From Candidatus Hydrogenedentota bacterium (GTDB lineage: Bacteria; Hydrogenedentota; Hydrogenedentia; Hydrogenedentales; JAEUWI01): DNA of 54,257 bases. This document shows, piece after piece, positions 8,323 to 17,033 of this stretch. The notes under the pieces are model-generated. The model was not told where the DNA came from and searched no databases. It was given only the letters and a program-made list of their open reading frames with translations. Where the stretch lies: contig JACPGE010000002.1 of assembly GCA_016182605.1 (NCBI GenBank), positions 1 to 54,257 on the forward strand. Reading direction: 5' to 3'. The translations under genes and the position numbers were made by a program. How positions within the stretch are numbered: the stretch's first letter is position 1; each line of letters starts with the position of its first letter.

Positions 8323-9210
8323 TCACTCTTTAACGGCGGGCGCCTGCTTGTGATCCCATTCCGCCATGGAGCCATCATAGACGGAGACGTTTTCATGTCC
8401 TTCCATGCGCAGGCCAAAATAGCCGACGGTGGCGTCGCGGCCCGAATTGCAGTAGGTGATGACGGGCTTGTTCCAGTCGCCCACGGCTTCGAGGAGGCTG
8501 GGCTTGAGGGACTCCGCCTTTGCAAAGGTGTAGAAGACCTTGCCATTCAATTCCTGTTTCTCGACCAGCGACGTGGCCTCCACATTGCTTGCGCCGGAGA
8601 TGTGGCCCGCCTGATTGAGGAAGGGTTTCTTGGTCAGGCCGGCATACTCTTCCGCGCTGCGGAGATCCAGCAGGCAGCCCTGGGAGGTTTGGATATTGGT
8701 CACGACCTGTTCGTAGTTGGTAAGGAGTTCGGGGCGCGCTTCGAGTTCGAATGTGGTGCTGCCTGCCACGGGCGCAGGGGCCGAACCCGTCGCAGTGGAG
8801 CGGCCTTCTGCGGTCCACTTGGCGAAGCCGCCGTCGAGCAGGGCAACATGGGGAAAGCCGAGGTATTCCAGAGCCCAGAAGAGCCGGGTGGCGCGCTTCG
8901 TGTCGTCCGGGGCGGCCATATCGCTGTAGATTACCAGGGTCTTGTCGGGGCGCAATCCGAGCGCCTGCACCTCCGCCTGCAAGGCCTTTGCGGGGCGCAA
9001 CATGTTCTGTACGCCGTCCCGCTCTTCACTGAGTCCATCGGGATCGAGGTTCAGGGCGCCGGGGAGGTGGCCGGCCTCATAGGCCGCCTTTGGGCGCGCG
9101 TCCACCAGGATCGGGTTTTCCTGGCCATCGAGGGCCGCCGTGCCCAGCAAGATGCTGGAGGCTGCCTGGGAAGCCGCGAGAAGCAGGGACAAACAGGCAT
9201 ATGCAAGCAT
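8323..9210 (-). CDS. Thiosulfate/3-mercaptopyruvate sulfurtransferase-like, two rhodanese domains, exported
   Basis: A 295-residue protein with an N-terminal signal peptide (MLAYACLSLLLAASQAA). Two tandem rhodanese domains follow. The first (about 20-135) has lost its catalytic cysteine: the loop reads YSDMAAPDDT. The second (about 165-285) keeps an active-site loop CNSGRDAT, with the nucleophilic Cys in YCNSGRD. This inactive-active pair is the standard layout of thiosulfate and mercaptopyruvate sulfurtransferases, which move sulphane sulphur to cyanide or thiols. The signal peptide indicates periplasmic action. Genes follow in the order hybrid kinase, rhodanese, aldo/keto reductase on one strand; the 79-base gap to the kinase leaves co-transcription possible. 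Confidence 0.85.
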   Translation of the reverse strand: MLAYACLSLLLAASQAASSILLGTAALDGQENPILVDARPKAAYEAGHLPGALNLDPDGLSEERDGVQNMLRPAKALQAEVQALGLRPDKTLVIYSDMAAPDDTKRATRLFWALEYLGFPHVALLDGGFAKWTAEGRSTATGSAPAPVAGSTTFELEARPELLTNYEQVVTNIQTSQGCLLDLRSAEEYAGLTKKPFLNQAGHISGASNVEATSLVEKQELNGKVFYTFAKAESLKPSLLEAVGDWNKPVITYCNSGRDATVGYFGLRMEGHENVSVYDGSMAEWDHKQAPAVKE

Positions 9211-9289
9211 GGGAAGAATCCTTTGGGTAATACCGCACCTTCATGATCGCACAATGGGGGCGGCAAGACAAATCGCCCGGTTCCAGTTG

Positions 9290-12200
9290 TCAGGTCATCT
9301 GGCGGGCACGGAGACTCTGCACGATATGGACGAGATCCTCGGGCTTGAACGGCTTCATCAAGTAGCCATCGGCCCCGCACTCGTTGATCTTAATCATGCT
9401 GTTGTCGATGGGCTTGGCAGTGACCATGTAGATCTTGAGGCCCGCCAGGGCGGCGTTGGTCTTCAACTGGCGGCAGGTCTCCCAGCCGTCCATGCCGGGC
9501 ATGGCGATATCGAGCAGCACAAGCCAGTACTCGCCGGTCTGCACCTTTTCGAGGGCTTCTTCGCCGGTGCTGGCGCTCTCGGTGTCGTAGCCCTCGGCCT
9601 GAAGGCAGCGCGAGATGAAGCGCACAATCTCCACGTCGTCATCGACGCAGAGCACCTTGTTGCCCAGTTGTTCGCCCGCGGGCACGCCGCGGCTGAGGGC
9701 GTAGTGAATGCCGCTGAGCAGGGTGCTCTTCCGGAATCCGCGCTGCACACGGCCCGCGATGTTGTCACGGAACCGTTGATAGAGGCCGTCGTCGTTGGTC
9801 AGAAGAATGATGGGTACGCTGGTGGAGATGGGATCGCTGAGAATCTCCTCGATCACCACACTGCCCAGCGGACCGGCCTCTGAATCCACGAGAATGCAAT
9901 CGGGGCTGTACTTTTCCGCGAGGGAGATGGCTGCCGAGGGATAGGCGGCGTGAATGACGTCCATGCCTTCGGAGAGCAAGAGATTGCGAATCTGCCCGCT
10001 GAGCGCGCGATCCTGCGTCACGAGTTCGATGAGCAGATGCGTTTCCGTGGGTATGGGCAGGTTGTTTTCGCGGGAATCGGCACTGCCCTGCTGGGCGCCG
10101 CTCAACACGAGCACAAAGCGGAATACGGTGCCCTTGCCCACCGTACTGGACACGGTGATGCTGCTGCCGTGCAGACGCATGATGTCCTGCGCGATGGAGA
10201 GGCCGATGCCGGTGCCCCCATATTTCCGGGTGGACGAGCCATCGTACTGATAGAAGCGGGTGAAGATTTTGTCCAGGGCCTCTTCCGGTATGCCGATGCC
10301 GGTGTCGGAGACGGAGACTTCCACGTTGTTGTCGAGGAGCCGCAGCCGCACGGTAACGGAGCCGCCCTTCTCGTTGAACTTGACCGCGTTCGAGAGCAGG
10401 TTGTTGAAGACCTGGCCGAGCTTGCCTTTGTCGCCTTCGACGAGCACGGGTTCTTCGGGGGCGTCGAGCACGAGCGCGATGCCGCGGCTGTCGGCCACGG
10501 GCTGCACGATCTGCATGCTGGTGCGCACGCAATCGGCCAAATCCAGGGTGTCGAAGACGATCTCTTCCGCGCCACGGTGCAGGCGGGAGAAATCGAGGAG
10601 GTTTTCGATCAGGGTAACGAGTTTGTCGATGTTGCGCAGGCTGATGCCGAGGTACTCGCGCTGCACCTCGTTGATGGGACCGACCTTGCCGTTCAGGATC
10701 ATGTCGGTATAGCCCATGACGGCGACGAGCGGTGTGCGCAACTCGTGCGAGACGTTGGAGAGGAGATTGGTCTTCATTTCGTCGAGGCTCTTGAGTTCCT
10801 CGTTGGCCTCGTGCAGTTTTTCGCGGGCGCGCGTCACTTCCTCCAGGGAATGCTGGAGGTTTTCCAGCAGGCGGGCATTGCGGATGGCCACGGCCATGTG
10901 CGGCGCCATCTGCTCGGAGATCTCCACTTCGTGTTTACCGAAGGCGCCCTTCTCTTCCGAGCCGAGGTTCAGCGTGCCGATGATGCGTCCGGTGGCGAAG
11001 AGGGGCACGCAGAGGCAACTGCGGATGTCGCGAGGGAACTGGCCGGCGAAGGGGGAATCGCCCGTTTGAAGATCGTCCACGATCAGGCACTGATTCTCGC
11101 GCGCCACCCATCCCGCACAGCTCTCCTCGTCGTCCATGCGCATGGAGGAGCCCTGCGCGCGGCGCAACTCGGGCCAGAGCTGGCGGGTTTCGAAGCCCTT
11201 GCCATCATTCTTCAGAAGCGCGATGGCAGCGTAGTTGAAGTCGATGAGTTTCTTCACCTCGACCACGATGCTCTCGTAGACGCGGCCCGCTTCGAGACTG
11301 GAGTTGATGGCGTTGGCAATCTGGTTGATGGCGCCGATGCGCTCGGAACGCTCGCGGGCCTCCTGCTCCAGCCGGACGTTCTGGGTGACATCGCGGAAGG
11401 TGCCTTCCACGCCAATCTGCTGGCCGTCCTCGCCGAAGACGCGGTTGATGGACAACTCCACACAGATTGGATGGGAGCGCTTCTTTTTCATCCACACCCG
11501 GGTGCGCTCCACGAAGCGGTGCTTTTCCAGATCGCTGGTGACGCGCGCGTAGTCCATCTGCTCGATGAAGAGGCCGCGGATATTGGCGCCAATGACCTCT
11601 TTTTCCTCGACAAAGCCGAGGATCTCGAGGCCGGCCGGATTGATCAGCGTGATCATGCCTTCCGGGTTCGTTTGGAAGATGCCGTCGCGCATGGCGGTAA
11701 TCAGGCTGCGGTAGCGCTCTTCGGAACCTTCGAGTTGCGAGATGTTCTGGCTGAGCGCCGTGGCCATCTTGTTGAACGACATGGCGAGTTCTTCGATTTC
11801 GTCGCCGGTGCCGATTTTCAATTTGAGATCCAGGTCGCCCTGGCGGATGATCTGCGCGCCTTCATTCAACAGGGATACCGGACGGATGATGTTGTTGTTC
11901 ACATTCCGGTAGGCGATGATGCAGAAGAGCAGGATGACGAGACTGGAAACGGCAAGGGTGAGCAGGGCCGCCAGGTTGATGTTCGCATAGGCTTCCGAGG
12001 CCGAGCGGTACACGAGCACATGCAGGTTGTTGCCGGGCCGCATCCGGTGGTAAGCGAGGAGCGCGGGAATGGACTGGCCGCGCGTATCGAAATTCCAGAG
12101 AGAGTAGCGGCCCTCTTCCTTGGCGCGGCTTTGTTCCATGACGGCCGCGAGATCGGGATCCAAATCCTGGTATTTCGTCACGACGCCGCCATTGGGTTCG

Positions 12201-12901
12201 TCGCGGTGCAAATAGAAAGAGACGTACTTGCCGTCGAGCTGGCGGTAGACCACTTCGTAGTAGACCTTGCCGCCGGAACCCGGCTGTTCGATGCCGTCTT
12301 GTCCGAGGATGAACAGGAGCAAGTCTTCTACCGACTGGGTCTCCGACAGGAAGCCGAGCAGATCGGCGCCGTTGTCGTCGTAGATGGGCGACGTGATGAC
12401 CACGGAATGGTGCACCGTATCCTCACCGAAATGAAAATTGGTGAACGTTGTGCCGTTAAGGGTCTTGTGCCAGTCAGGATCGGGGGAGGGATCGTCTTGC
12501 CCCAGTTCGCGGGTGCCGGCAAGATAGTTGCCCTCCACGTCGAACAACTGAAAGTGCACTTCCGCGCCTGCCCGATCGGCAGCCACGCTGAGCCCGTTCA
12601 GCATGGTTTCGGCCACCATGGCGGGGTTCGGGGCGGTCTGCATGACGCGAAGCACCTGGCGCACTTCTCCCGACTGCGCGATGCGGCGGGCCATGTCGAG
12701 CCGCCCCTCCAGCGCAAGCTGCGTGCCTTGGGCGGTCTTCTGGGCGGCCGTGGCCAGATTGTCCTGCACGGAAAGCTGCTGTCCCTGGCGCGCAAAGACA
12801 TAGCCGATGACAAGCGCCAAGGCCATCGGAAGCACGCCCACCCAAATGATGGATGTCAGGAACTTCCGCTCGATTCCGCCTCGTGTCTGCCGTCGTTGCA
12901 T
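9290..12901 (-). CDS. Hybrid sensor histidine kinase with sensor domain, HAMP, PAS, GAF, kinase and two receiver domains
   Basis: A 1203-residue membrane kinase, start ATG 12901 (MQRRQTRGGIERKFL); a longer frame to 13069 has no export-like N-terminus. Transmembrane helices are at about 17-35 and 330-350. Between them lies a periplasmic Cache-like sensor of about 290 residues. Then come HAMP (about 350-405), PAS (about 410-520), GAF (about 545-700) and HisKA with SHELRTPLVAVMGY (His near 718). HATPase has DTGIGIPEEALDKIF and GGTGIGLSIA. A first receiver-like domain (about 955-1065) is degenerate, lacking the acidic pair. A second (about 1080-1200) is canonical, with VDDD, LLDIAMPGMDGW (Asp near 1128) and MKPF. 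It senses an external ligand and probably passes phosphate to the HTH-receiver regulator encoded just upstream, though a terminator separates the two genes. Confidence 0.9.
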   Translation of the reverse strand: MQRRQTRGGIERKFLTSIIWVGVLPMALALVIGYVFARQGQQLSVQDNLATAAQKTAQGTQLALEGRLDMARRIAQSGEVRQVLRVMQTAPNPAMVAETMLNGLSVAADRAGAEVHFQLFDVEGNYLAGTRELGQDDPSPDPDWHKTLNGTTFTNFHFGEDTVHHSVVITSPIYDDNGADLLGFLSETQSVEDLLLFILGQDGIEQPGSGGKVYYEVVYRQLDGKYVSFYLHRDEPNGGVVTKYQDLDPDLAAVMEQSRAKEEGRYSLWNFDTRGQSIPALLAYHRMRPGNNLHVLVYRSASEAYANINLAALLTLAVSSLVILLFCIIAYRNVNNNIIRPVSLLNEGAQIIRQGDLDLKLKIGTGDEIEELAMSFNKMATALSQNISQLEGSEERYRSLITAMRDGIFQTNPEGMITLINPAGLEILGFVEEKEVIGANIRGLFIEQMDYARVTSDLEKHRFVERTRVWMKKKRSHPICVELSINRVFGEDGQQIGVEGTFRDVTQNVRLEQEARERSERIGAINQIANAINSSLEAGRVYESIVVEVKKLIDFNYAAIALLKNDGKGFETRQLWPELRRAQGSSMRMDDEESCAGWVARENQCLIVDDLQTGDSPFAGQFPRDIRSCLCVPLFATGRIIGTLNLGSEEKGAFGKHEVEISEQMAPHMAVAIRNARLLENLQHSLEEVTRAREKLHEANEELKSLDEMKTNLLSNVSHELRTPLVAVMGYTDMILNGKVGPINEVQREYLGISLRNIDKLVTLIENLLDFSRLHRGAEEIVFDTLDLADCVRTSMQIVQPVADSRGIALVLDAPEEPVLVEGDKGKLGQVFNNLLSNAVKFNEKGGSVTVRLRLLDNNVEVSVSDTGIGIPEEALDKIFTRFYQYDGSSTRKYGGTGIGLSIAQDIMRLHGSSITVSSTVGKGTVFRFVLVLSGAQQGSADSRENNLPIPTETHLLIELVTQDRALSGQIRNLLLSEGMDVIHAAYPSAAISLAEKYSPDCILVDSEAGPLGSVVIEEILSDPISTSVPIILLTNDDGLYQRFRDNIAGRVQRGFRKSTLLSGIHYALSRGVPAGEQLGNKVLCVDDDVEIVRFISRCLQAEGYDTESASTGEEALEKVQTGEYWLVLLDIAMPGMDGWETCRQLKTNAALAGLKIYMVTAKPIDNSMIKINECGADGYLMKPFKPEDLVHIVQSLRARQMT

Positions 12902-13030
12902 CGATTCTCGCGTCTGTTTCAGGGTTGGAGGGGAGCACGTATCGCCAGGGCGCGCCGGCGCATGCCAACTGCGGCCAGCCAGTCCCATCGTGGCGCAACG
13001 CGCTGAGGCATTATTAGAATCGATGCGCCC

Positions 13031-13078
13031 CTGAAAAGCAAGCCGCCGGGGGGGACTGCTGGCGGCCACCCCCGGCGG
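13031..13078 (-). terminator. Intrinsic terminator between the regulator and the kinase genes
   Basis: On the minus strand, CCGCCGGGGG (13078-13069) pairs with CCCCCGGCGG (13052-13043) in a perfect 10-bp stem, followed by GCTTGCTTTTC. It lies 43 bases after the regulator stop at 13121 and 130 bases before the kinase start, so the two genes may be transcribed separately or with attenuation. Confidence 0.65.
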
Positions 13079-13120
13079 ACCGGATATCGTTCGCTGTGTT
13101 GCATGGGAGACCGTGGCCGG

Positions 13121-13705
13121 TTAGTCGACGCTGCGCCCCCTGCCGATCAATTCCGTGACTTTTTCAAGCAGTTGATCCACCTTAAACGGCTTCGCAAGGT
13201 ATTCATCCGCGCCGCAAGCGAAGATGCGCTCAATGTCGCGCTCTTTGGTCAGGCAGGTCACGGCCATGATCGGAATGCTCCGGGTCAGCTCGTTCTCGCG
13301 CAGGGCCTTGCAGACCTCAAACCCGTTGATCTCGGGCATGAGAAAGTCGAGCAGTATAAGATCGGGCGCCAACTGGGCGGCCTTCAGGCCCACCTCGGTG
13401 GCGTTCGTCACCTTGATCAGATCGAAGCCGTCGTCTGCGAGAATGTTCTCCATCAGCGCAAGCGCGTCCGGATCGTCATCGACGACCATGACCCGCTGCT
13501 TCGACGGGCCCTTTTCGCGCGGGAACATGTCATACTTTTCCCGGAAACGATCCAGATCGTCTTCCAGAATCCGGTAGTGCCCGCCCGGCGTGCGCGAGGC
13601 CTTAATGAGACCCTGTTTAATCCAGTTTTTGATGCTGTGATGGGTCACATGGCAGATTTTTGCGGCCTCAAAGGTGGTGAAGGCCTTTTGTTCTCTATCA
13701 CTCAC
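13121..13705 (-). CDS. Response regulator with N-terminal MerR/excisionase-like HTH and C-terminal receiver domain
   Basis: A 194-residue protein. GTG at 13705 is chosen because AAGGAG (13714-13719) stands 8 bases before it. Residues 6-60 are a MerR/excisionase-type winged helix, FTTFEAAKICHVTHHSIKNW, followed by ASRTPGGHYRI, which is the classical wing. Residues 73-190 are a CheY-like receiver: MVVDDDPDA acidic pair, LILLDFLMPEING phospho-acceptor Asp, AVT switch Thr and AKPF lysine. The order DNA-binding domain first, receiver last is the reverse of OmpR and NarL types. It probably receives phosphate from the hybrid kinase at 9290-12901 and controls unknown promoters. It has its own consensus promoter upstream. 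Confidence 0.88.
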   Translation of the reverse strand: MSDREQKAFTTFEAAKICHVTHHSIKNWIKQGLIKASRTPGGHYRILEDDLDRFREKYDMFPREKGPSKQRVMVVDDDPDALALMENILADDGFDLIKVTNATEVGLKAAQLAPDLILLDFLMPEINGFEVCKALRENELTRSIPIMAVTCLTKERDIERIFACGADEYLAKPFKVDQLLEKVTELIGRGRSVD

Positions 13706-13747
13706 AGGAGCAACTCCTTTTATCCCGGGCGGGGGCCATCGGGGCAA

Positions 13748-14097
13748 TGGCCAGAACGGGGATTCTGGTCACAAATCATTGTGGCAACAAGCATTTGCAG
13801 CGAAGAGGCGTTGTACTTGTCAAAAGTGAACCTTGGGGCAATATTCGCAGTTTGCTCGTGTTTATTAACTATTATACCCTTAAGAGGCCATTCTTGTCAA
13901 CTACTTCTTGTCAGTTATCACCCTATTCTCTTTTCCAAGGCAAATCCCGTTCTCACACCTTGAGTAGCTTCAGAAAAAACGTGCCCAAATGCCGGCCAAG
14001 ATCGCGTAACGGCGGAGTGCAATAGGCATCGCAGGGCTCGCCTCGGCAACTTCGATACCGGATGCAGAGGGGCCATTCGGGGGCGGCAACGCTGCAA
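13748..14097. other. AT-rich intergenic region carrying the regulator promoter
   Basis: Three hundred and fifty bases between the HTH-receiver gene and the membrane protein ending at 14098, both on the minus strand. It is clearly lower in GC than its surroundings, with T/A runs at 13855-13930. Apart from the promoter at 13871-13900 I see no gene or RNA. The half near 14000-14097 is GC-rich and unassigned. Confidence 0.5.
13871..13900 (-). promoter_or_regulatory. Consensus sigma70-type promoter for the HTH-receiver regulator
   Basis: On the minus strand, TTGACA (13900-13895), an 18-base spacer and TATAAT (13876-13871): both hexamers match consensus exactly. The predicted start is near 13864, giving a leader of about 160 bases to the GTG at 13705. 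A further TTGACA-like site at about 13818-13823 lacks a -10 partner. Confidence 0.75.
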
Positions 14098-15669
14098 TTA
14101 GATCAGGAGACGATGCACTGCGGCAACTACCGCAAGTTCCTCTTCGGAGAGCCCATCGGCGAGCAGCACTTGCTGCAAGGGGTAGACCCCCTCCAGCAGG
14201 CGGAAGAGCATCCACCACACGGAGACGGTCATGAGATAGAGCCCAAACACGAGGCCGGTGTAGCGGTACATCAGGCTGAAGCAGGCGCCTCTCCAGGCAG
14301 CGCGAATCTGTGGGAGCACCAATTCCTGAGACTCATCGGAAGCCTTGGCCGCGAGGGCGCGGGGCGAAGCAAGTTGAAGATGCGGGAAAACGATCCCGAG
14401 GAAGACGATGGCCGCGAAGAGCGCAAACCAGAGCAGCCGCGCCCCGCCGAGCACCTGCAGCACATCCGGCGTCGTGCCCGAAAGCCCCATAAGGGCTGCG
14501 AGTAGCACGAGCGCGGCAAGGTGCATGCTGAGCAGCATCCTCAAGACCAGACGATGTATCGGGAGAGCGAAGGAGCGGTCTGTCGGGAAGAAGAAAAAGG
14601 CGATCGATTTGAGGAGGAGCCGGCCGGCCAGGAGGAGCACGCCCATGACCTCCACGATGATCAGGGGGCTCTCGGCAACGGATCGGCTAACGGCGATCTT
14701 GGCGTCCCGGCTCTCTTCAAACTGGCGGACCAGGTCGAGGGCCTGTTTCAGGCGGACCTCCTCGTCAACGACGCTACTGTCCGGGTTCTGGGTCATTTGC
14801 TTGCGGAGATCGAGCGCGTCCAATTGAAATTGAAGCCCGGCAAAGACCTGGCTGGTGCCGAGCGAGCGCGGCGGGGTCATGCGGTTTCCCGCGAGAGACG
14901 CGCCCATCCTCCCGAACTGAAGGAGGCGCTGCTCCCAGTCCTGCACGTGTCCGGCACGGATAGCGCTGCGCGCGCGGGTGATGACGAGATCCCGGAAGCG
15001 GTAGAGCGGTCCGCACGAGAGATCGACGAGTTCCCGGCGCTTTTGGGCATACCAGTAGCCCGATTCGGGGAGACTATGGTGCCAGAGGGGGGCGGGAAAT
15101 TCCAGGGGAGCGCTGCTGTCATTGGTGCGCGCGATGAGAGCGAAGGCCTCTTCCATGGCGGATTCGGCAGGATCGCCGATGGCCAGGGCAGCCGCTTCCA
15201 GATACTTGGCCAGACGGTTGTGCGGCGGGTGAACGCCGGCCTCGCGAAAGCGCTCCCGAGCCGCTTTGTGGTCGCCTTTAAGAAAGAGGTGGCAACCATA
15301 TTTAATCAAGAGCGGCACACTGGAGGGGTTCAATTCATGGGCATGGGCGAACTGATCGAGGATCTCGTCTTCTTCCTCGATCCCGGCGAGCGCCTCCACA
15401 TAGCGGGAATTGGGCTTCTCATGCAGTTCGGCGTCCCGCATGACCGCGTTTCGCAGCAGGGCGCGGGCCGAGTCTGGGTGCAGGGTGAGCGACATGCGGT
15501 AGATGGTCTCGGGCTGGTCATAGCGCAGGTACGATTCGGTCAGCCACAGGCCGCCGGTCAGCGCCATCACCGTCAGCACGGCAAAGCGAAAGGCCCTGCG
15601 CTGACGGCGCGCGCCCGTGATATCGCCTCCGTGCCCGTATTCAGGAATGACGGGGCCGTCGTCTCTCAC
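14098..15669 (-). CDS. Multi-pass membrane protein with TPR-like middle region, function unknown
   Basis: A 523-residue protein starting at GTG 15669, whose GTGA overlaps the stop of the isomerase gene, so translation is coupled. Residues about 28-48 form a first transmembrane helix (FRFAVLTVMALTGGLWL). Residues 50-330 form a helical, TPR-like region with motifs such as AHELNPSSVPLLIKYGCHLFLKGD. Four more membrane helices follow near 335-365, 385-410, 415-440 and 470-505, with a short tail. I know no family for the whole. The arrangement suggests a periplasmic helical-repeat domain held by a C-terminal membrane bundle. It is third in an operon behind the JAMM-DinG helicase and glucose-6-phosphate isomerase; the grouping gives no clear clue to function. 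Confidence 0.75.
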   Translation of the reverse strand: MRDDGPVIPEYGHGGDITGARRQRRAFRFAVLTVMALTGGLWLTESYLRYDQPETIYRMSLTLHPDSARALLRNAVMRDAELHEKPNSRYVEALAGIEEEDEILDQFAHAHELNPSSVPLLIKYGCHLFLKGDHKAARERFREAGVHPPHNRLAKYLEAAALAIGDPAESAMEEAFALIARTNDSSAPLEFPAPLWHHSLPESGYWYAQKRRELVDLSCGPLYRFRDLVITRARSAIRAGHVQDWEQRLLQFGRMGASLAGNRMTPPRSLGTSQVFAGLQFQLDALDLRKQMTQNPDSSVVDEEVRLKQALDLVRQFEESRDAKIAVSRSVAESPLIIVEVMGVLLLAGRLLLKSIAFFFFPTDRSFALPIHRLVLRMLLSMHLAALVLLAALMGLSGTTPDVLQVLGGARLLWFALFAAIVFLGIVFPHLQLASPRALAAKASDESQELVLPQIRAAWRGACFSLMYRYTGLVFGLYLMTVSVWWMLFRLLEGVYPLQQVLLADGLSEEELAVVAAVHRLLI

Positions 15670-17033
15670 CCGGCGCCCCCCATGAGGCGGCGGGCGATGA
15701 TCTTGCCGGCTTCGACACCCGGCTGATCGAAGGTGTTGACGTTATAGAGGCGTCCCGCCATGGCGGTTTCCACTTCAAGCAGGTAGAGCACCTGGGCCAC
15801 GGAGAACGCGTCCAGCTTGGGCAGGGTGATCCGGATGCAGGGGCGCTGGCTTTCCTTGAGGGCATCCAGCGTGCCGCGCAGTTCGGCGGCCATGAGCTTG
15901 TTCATCGACTTGCCACGCAGGTAATCCAGTTCCGCGATCGACGTGAGGGTGGCGGGAATCTTGAGCGATTTGTCGAAGCGCGCCACTTCGAGGAAGGTGT
16001 AGATTTTGTCGTTCGGGCCTTCCCGGTAGAGCTGCACCTGGGAGTGCTGGTCGGTGGCGCCGAGCGCCTTGACGGGGGTCTGTCCGGTGAAGACTTCCTG
16101 ACCCTCCAGGCTGTAGCGTTTGCCGAGGCTCTCCGCCCAGATCTGACGGTACCAATCCGCGATGTCGCGCAAGCCGTCGGCGTAGGGCATCATCACTGCC
16201 ATGTTCTTTCCCTTGGCCACATCCATCTGATGGTGGACGGCGGCGCGCAGGTACGCGGGATTGTCGTGGAGGCTGGCCTTGCTGCACGCGGCGTCCATGG
16301 CGGCGCAGCCCGCGGCCATGGCATCGAGGTCCAGGCCCAGCATGGCGGCGGGGAACATGCCGACCGGCGAAAACACGGAGAAGCGCCCGCCGACATTGAG
16401 CGGAATCTCAAAGGAGGTGCAGCCGTAGGCTTCTGCGACGGGGTGCAGGAGGCTCTTCGGCGCCTTGGGTCCTTTGGGGCTCGTCGTGATCGCGAGATGA
16501 TTCTTCACCGCGTCTTTACCGGCCTTTTTTTCCAGGGCTTCGACGACAATCATGAGCTGCGTCATGGTCTCGGCGGTCTCGCCGGACTTGGAGATGACGT
16601 TGTAGAAGGTTTTCTGGGGCGGACAGAGGCGCATCATGGCGCGGAAGGTGATGGGATCGATGTTGTCCATGACGAAAAGGCGCGGATGGCCCTTGCGTCC
16701 GCGCTTGGTGAGCAGGTTGTAATAGGGCGCATTGAGGGCGGTCTGCAGGGCCGTGATGCCCAGCGCCGACCCGCCGATGCCGAGGACAACGAAGTTTTCA
16801 TAGCCATGCTGCAGAAATTTGTCCGCTGCGGCCTTCACGCTCGTGAAGGATGCGGTGTCCTTGTAGAGATCGTAGAAGCCATACTTCTGCGCCTTGCGCT
16901 CCTCGGTCAGAATGGCGTGCGCCGCGAGCACGCGGGGTTCCAGGGCTTCGAACTCGCCCGGGGTGATCCCGTGATCCTTGCCCACTGCCGTGGACTTTGC
17001 GCGGCTGATGTCGATGCGAATGTCGGTCGTCAT
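15666..17033 (-). CDS. pgi: Glucose-6-phosphate isomerase
   Basis: A 455-residue cytoplasmic enzyme interconverting glucose-6-phosphate and fructose-6-phosphate. The first sugar-isomerase domain has VVLGIGGSALGITAL (about residues 82-96); phosphate contacts lie in SKSGETAETM (about 148-157); the second domain has the NVGGRFSVFSPVGMFPAAM signature, and the catalytic Lys region is QPGVEAGKIIARRL near the C-terminus. Length fits the shorter bacterial class (about 450 residues) rather than the 550-residue enterobacterial type. ATGA overlaps the stop of the helicase gene upstream and GTGA overlaps the gene downstream: a tightly coupled trio. No other glycolysis genes are nearby. Confidence 0.95.
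   Translation of the reverse strand: MTTDIRIDISRAKSTAVGKDHGITPGEFEALEPRVLAAHAILTEERKAQKYGFYDLYKDTASFTSVKAAADKFLQHGYENFVVLGIGGSALGITALQTALNAPYYNLLTKRGRKGHPRLFVMDNIDPITFRAMMRLCPPQKTFYNVISKSGETAETMTQLMIVVEALEKKAGKDAVKNHLAITTSPKGPKAPKSLLHPVAEAYGCTSFEIPLNVGGRFSVFSPVGMFPAAMLGLDLDAMAAGCAAMDAACSKASLHDNPAYLRAAVHHQMDVAKGKNMAVMMPYADGLRDIADWYRQIWAESLGKRYSLEGQEVFTGQTPVKALGATDQHSQVQLYREGPNDKIYTFLEVARFDKSLKIPATLTSIAELDYLRGKSMNKLMAAELRGTLDALKESQRPCIRITLPKLDAFSVAQVLYLLEVETAMAGRLYNVNTFDQPGVEAGKIIARRLMGGAG

Noticed and set aside
9950-13006. A 1018-codon plus-strand frame antisense to the hybrid kinase, with similar long frames at 15-2309, 14521-15726 and 17444-19711
   Set aside because: High GC makes antisense frames open. 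Their translations are low-complexity, rich in Arg, Gly, His and Ala, with no domain signal, while the opposite strand encodes clear families with ribosome sites.
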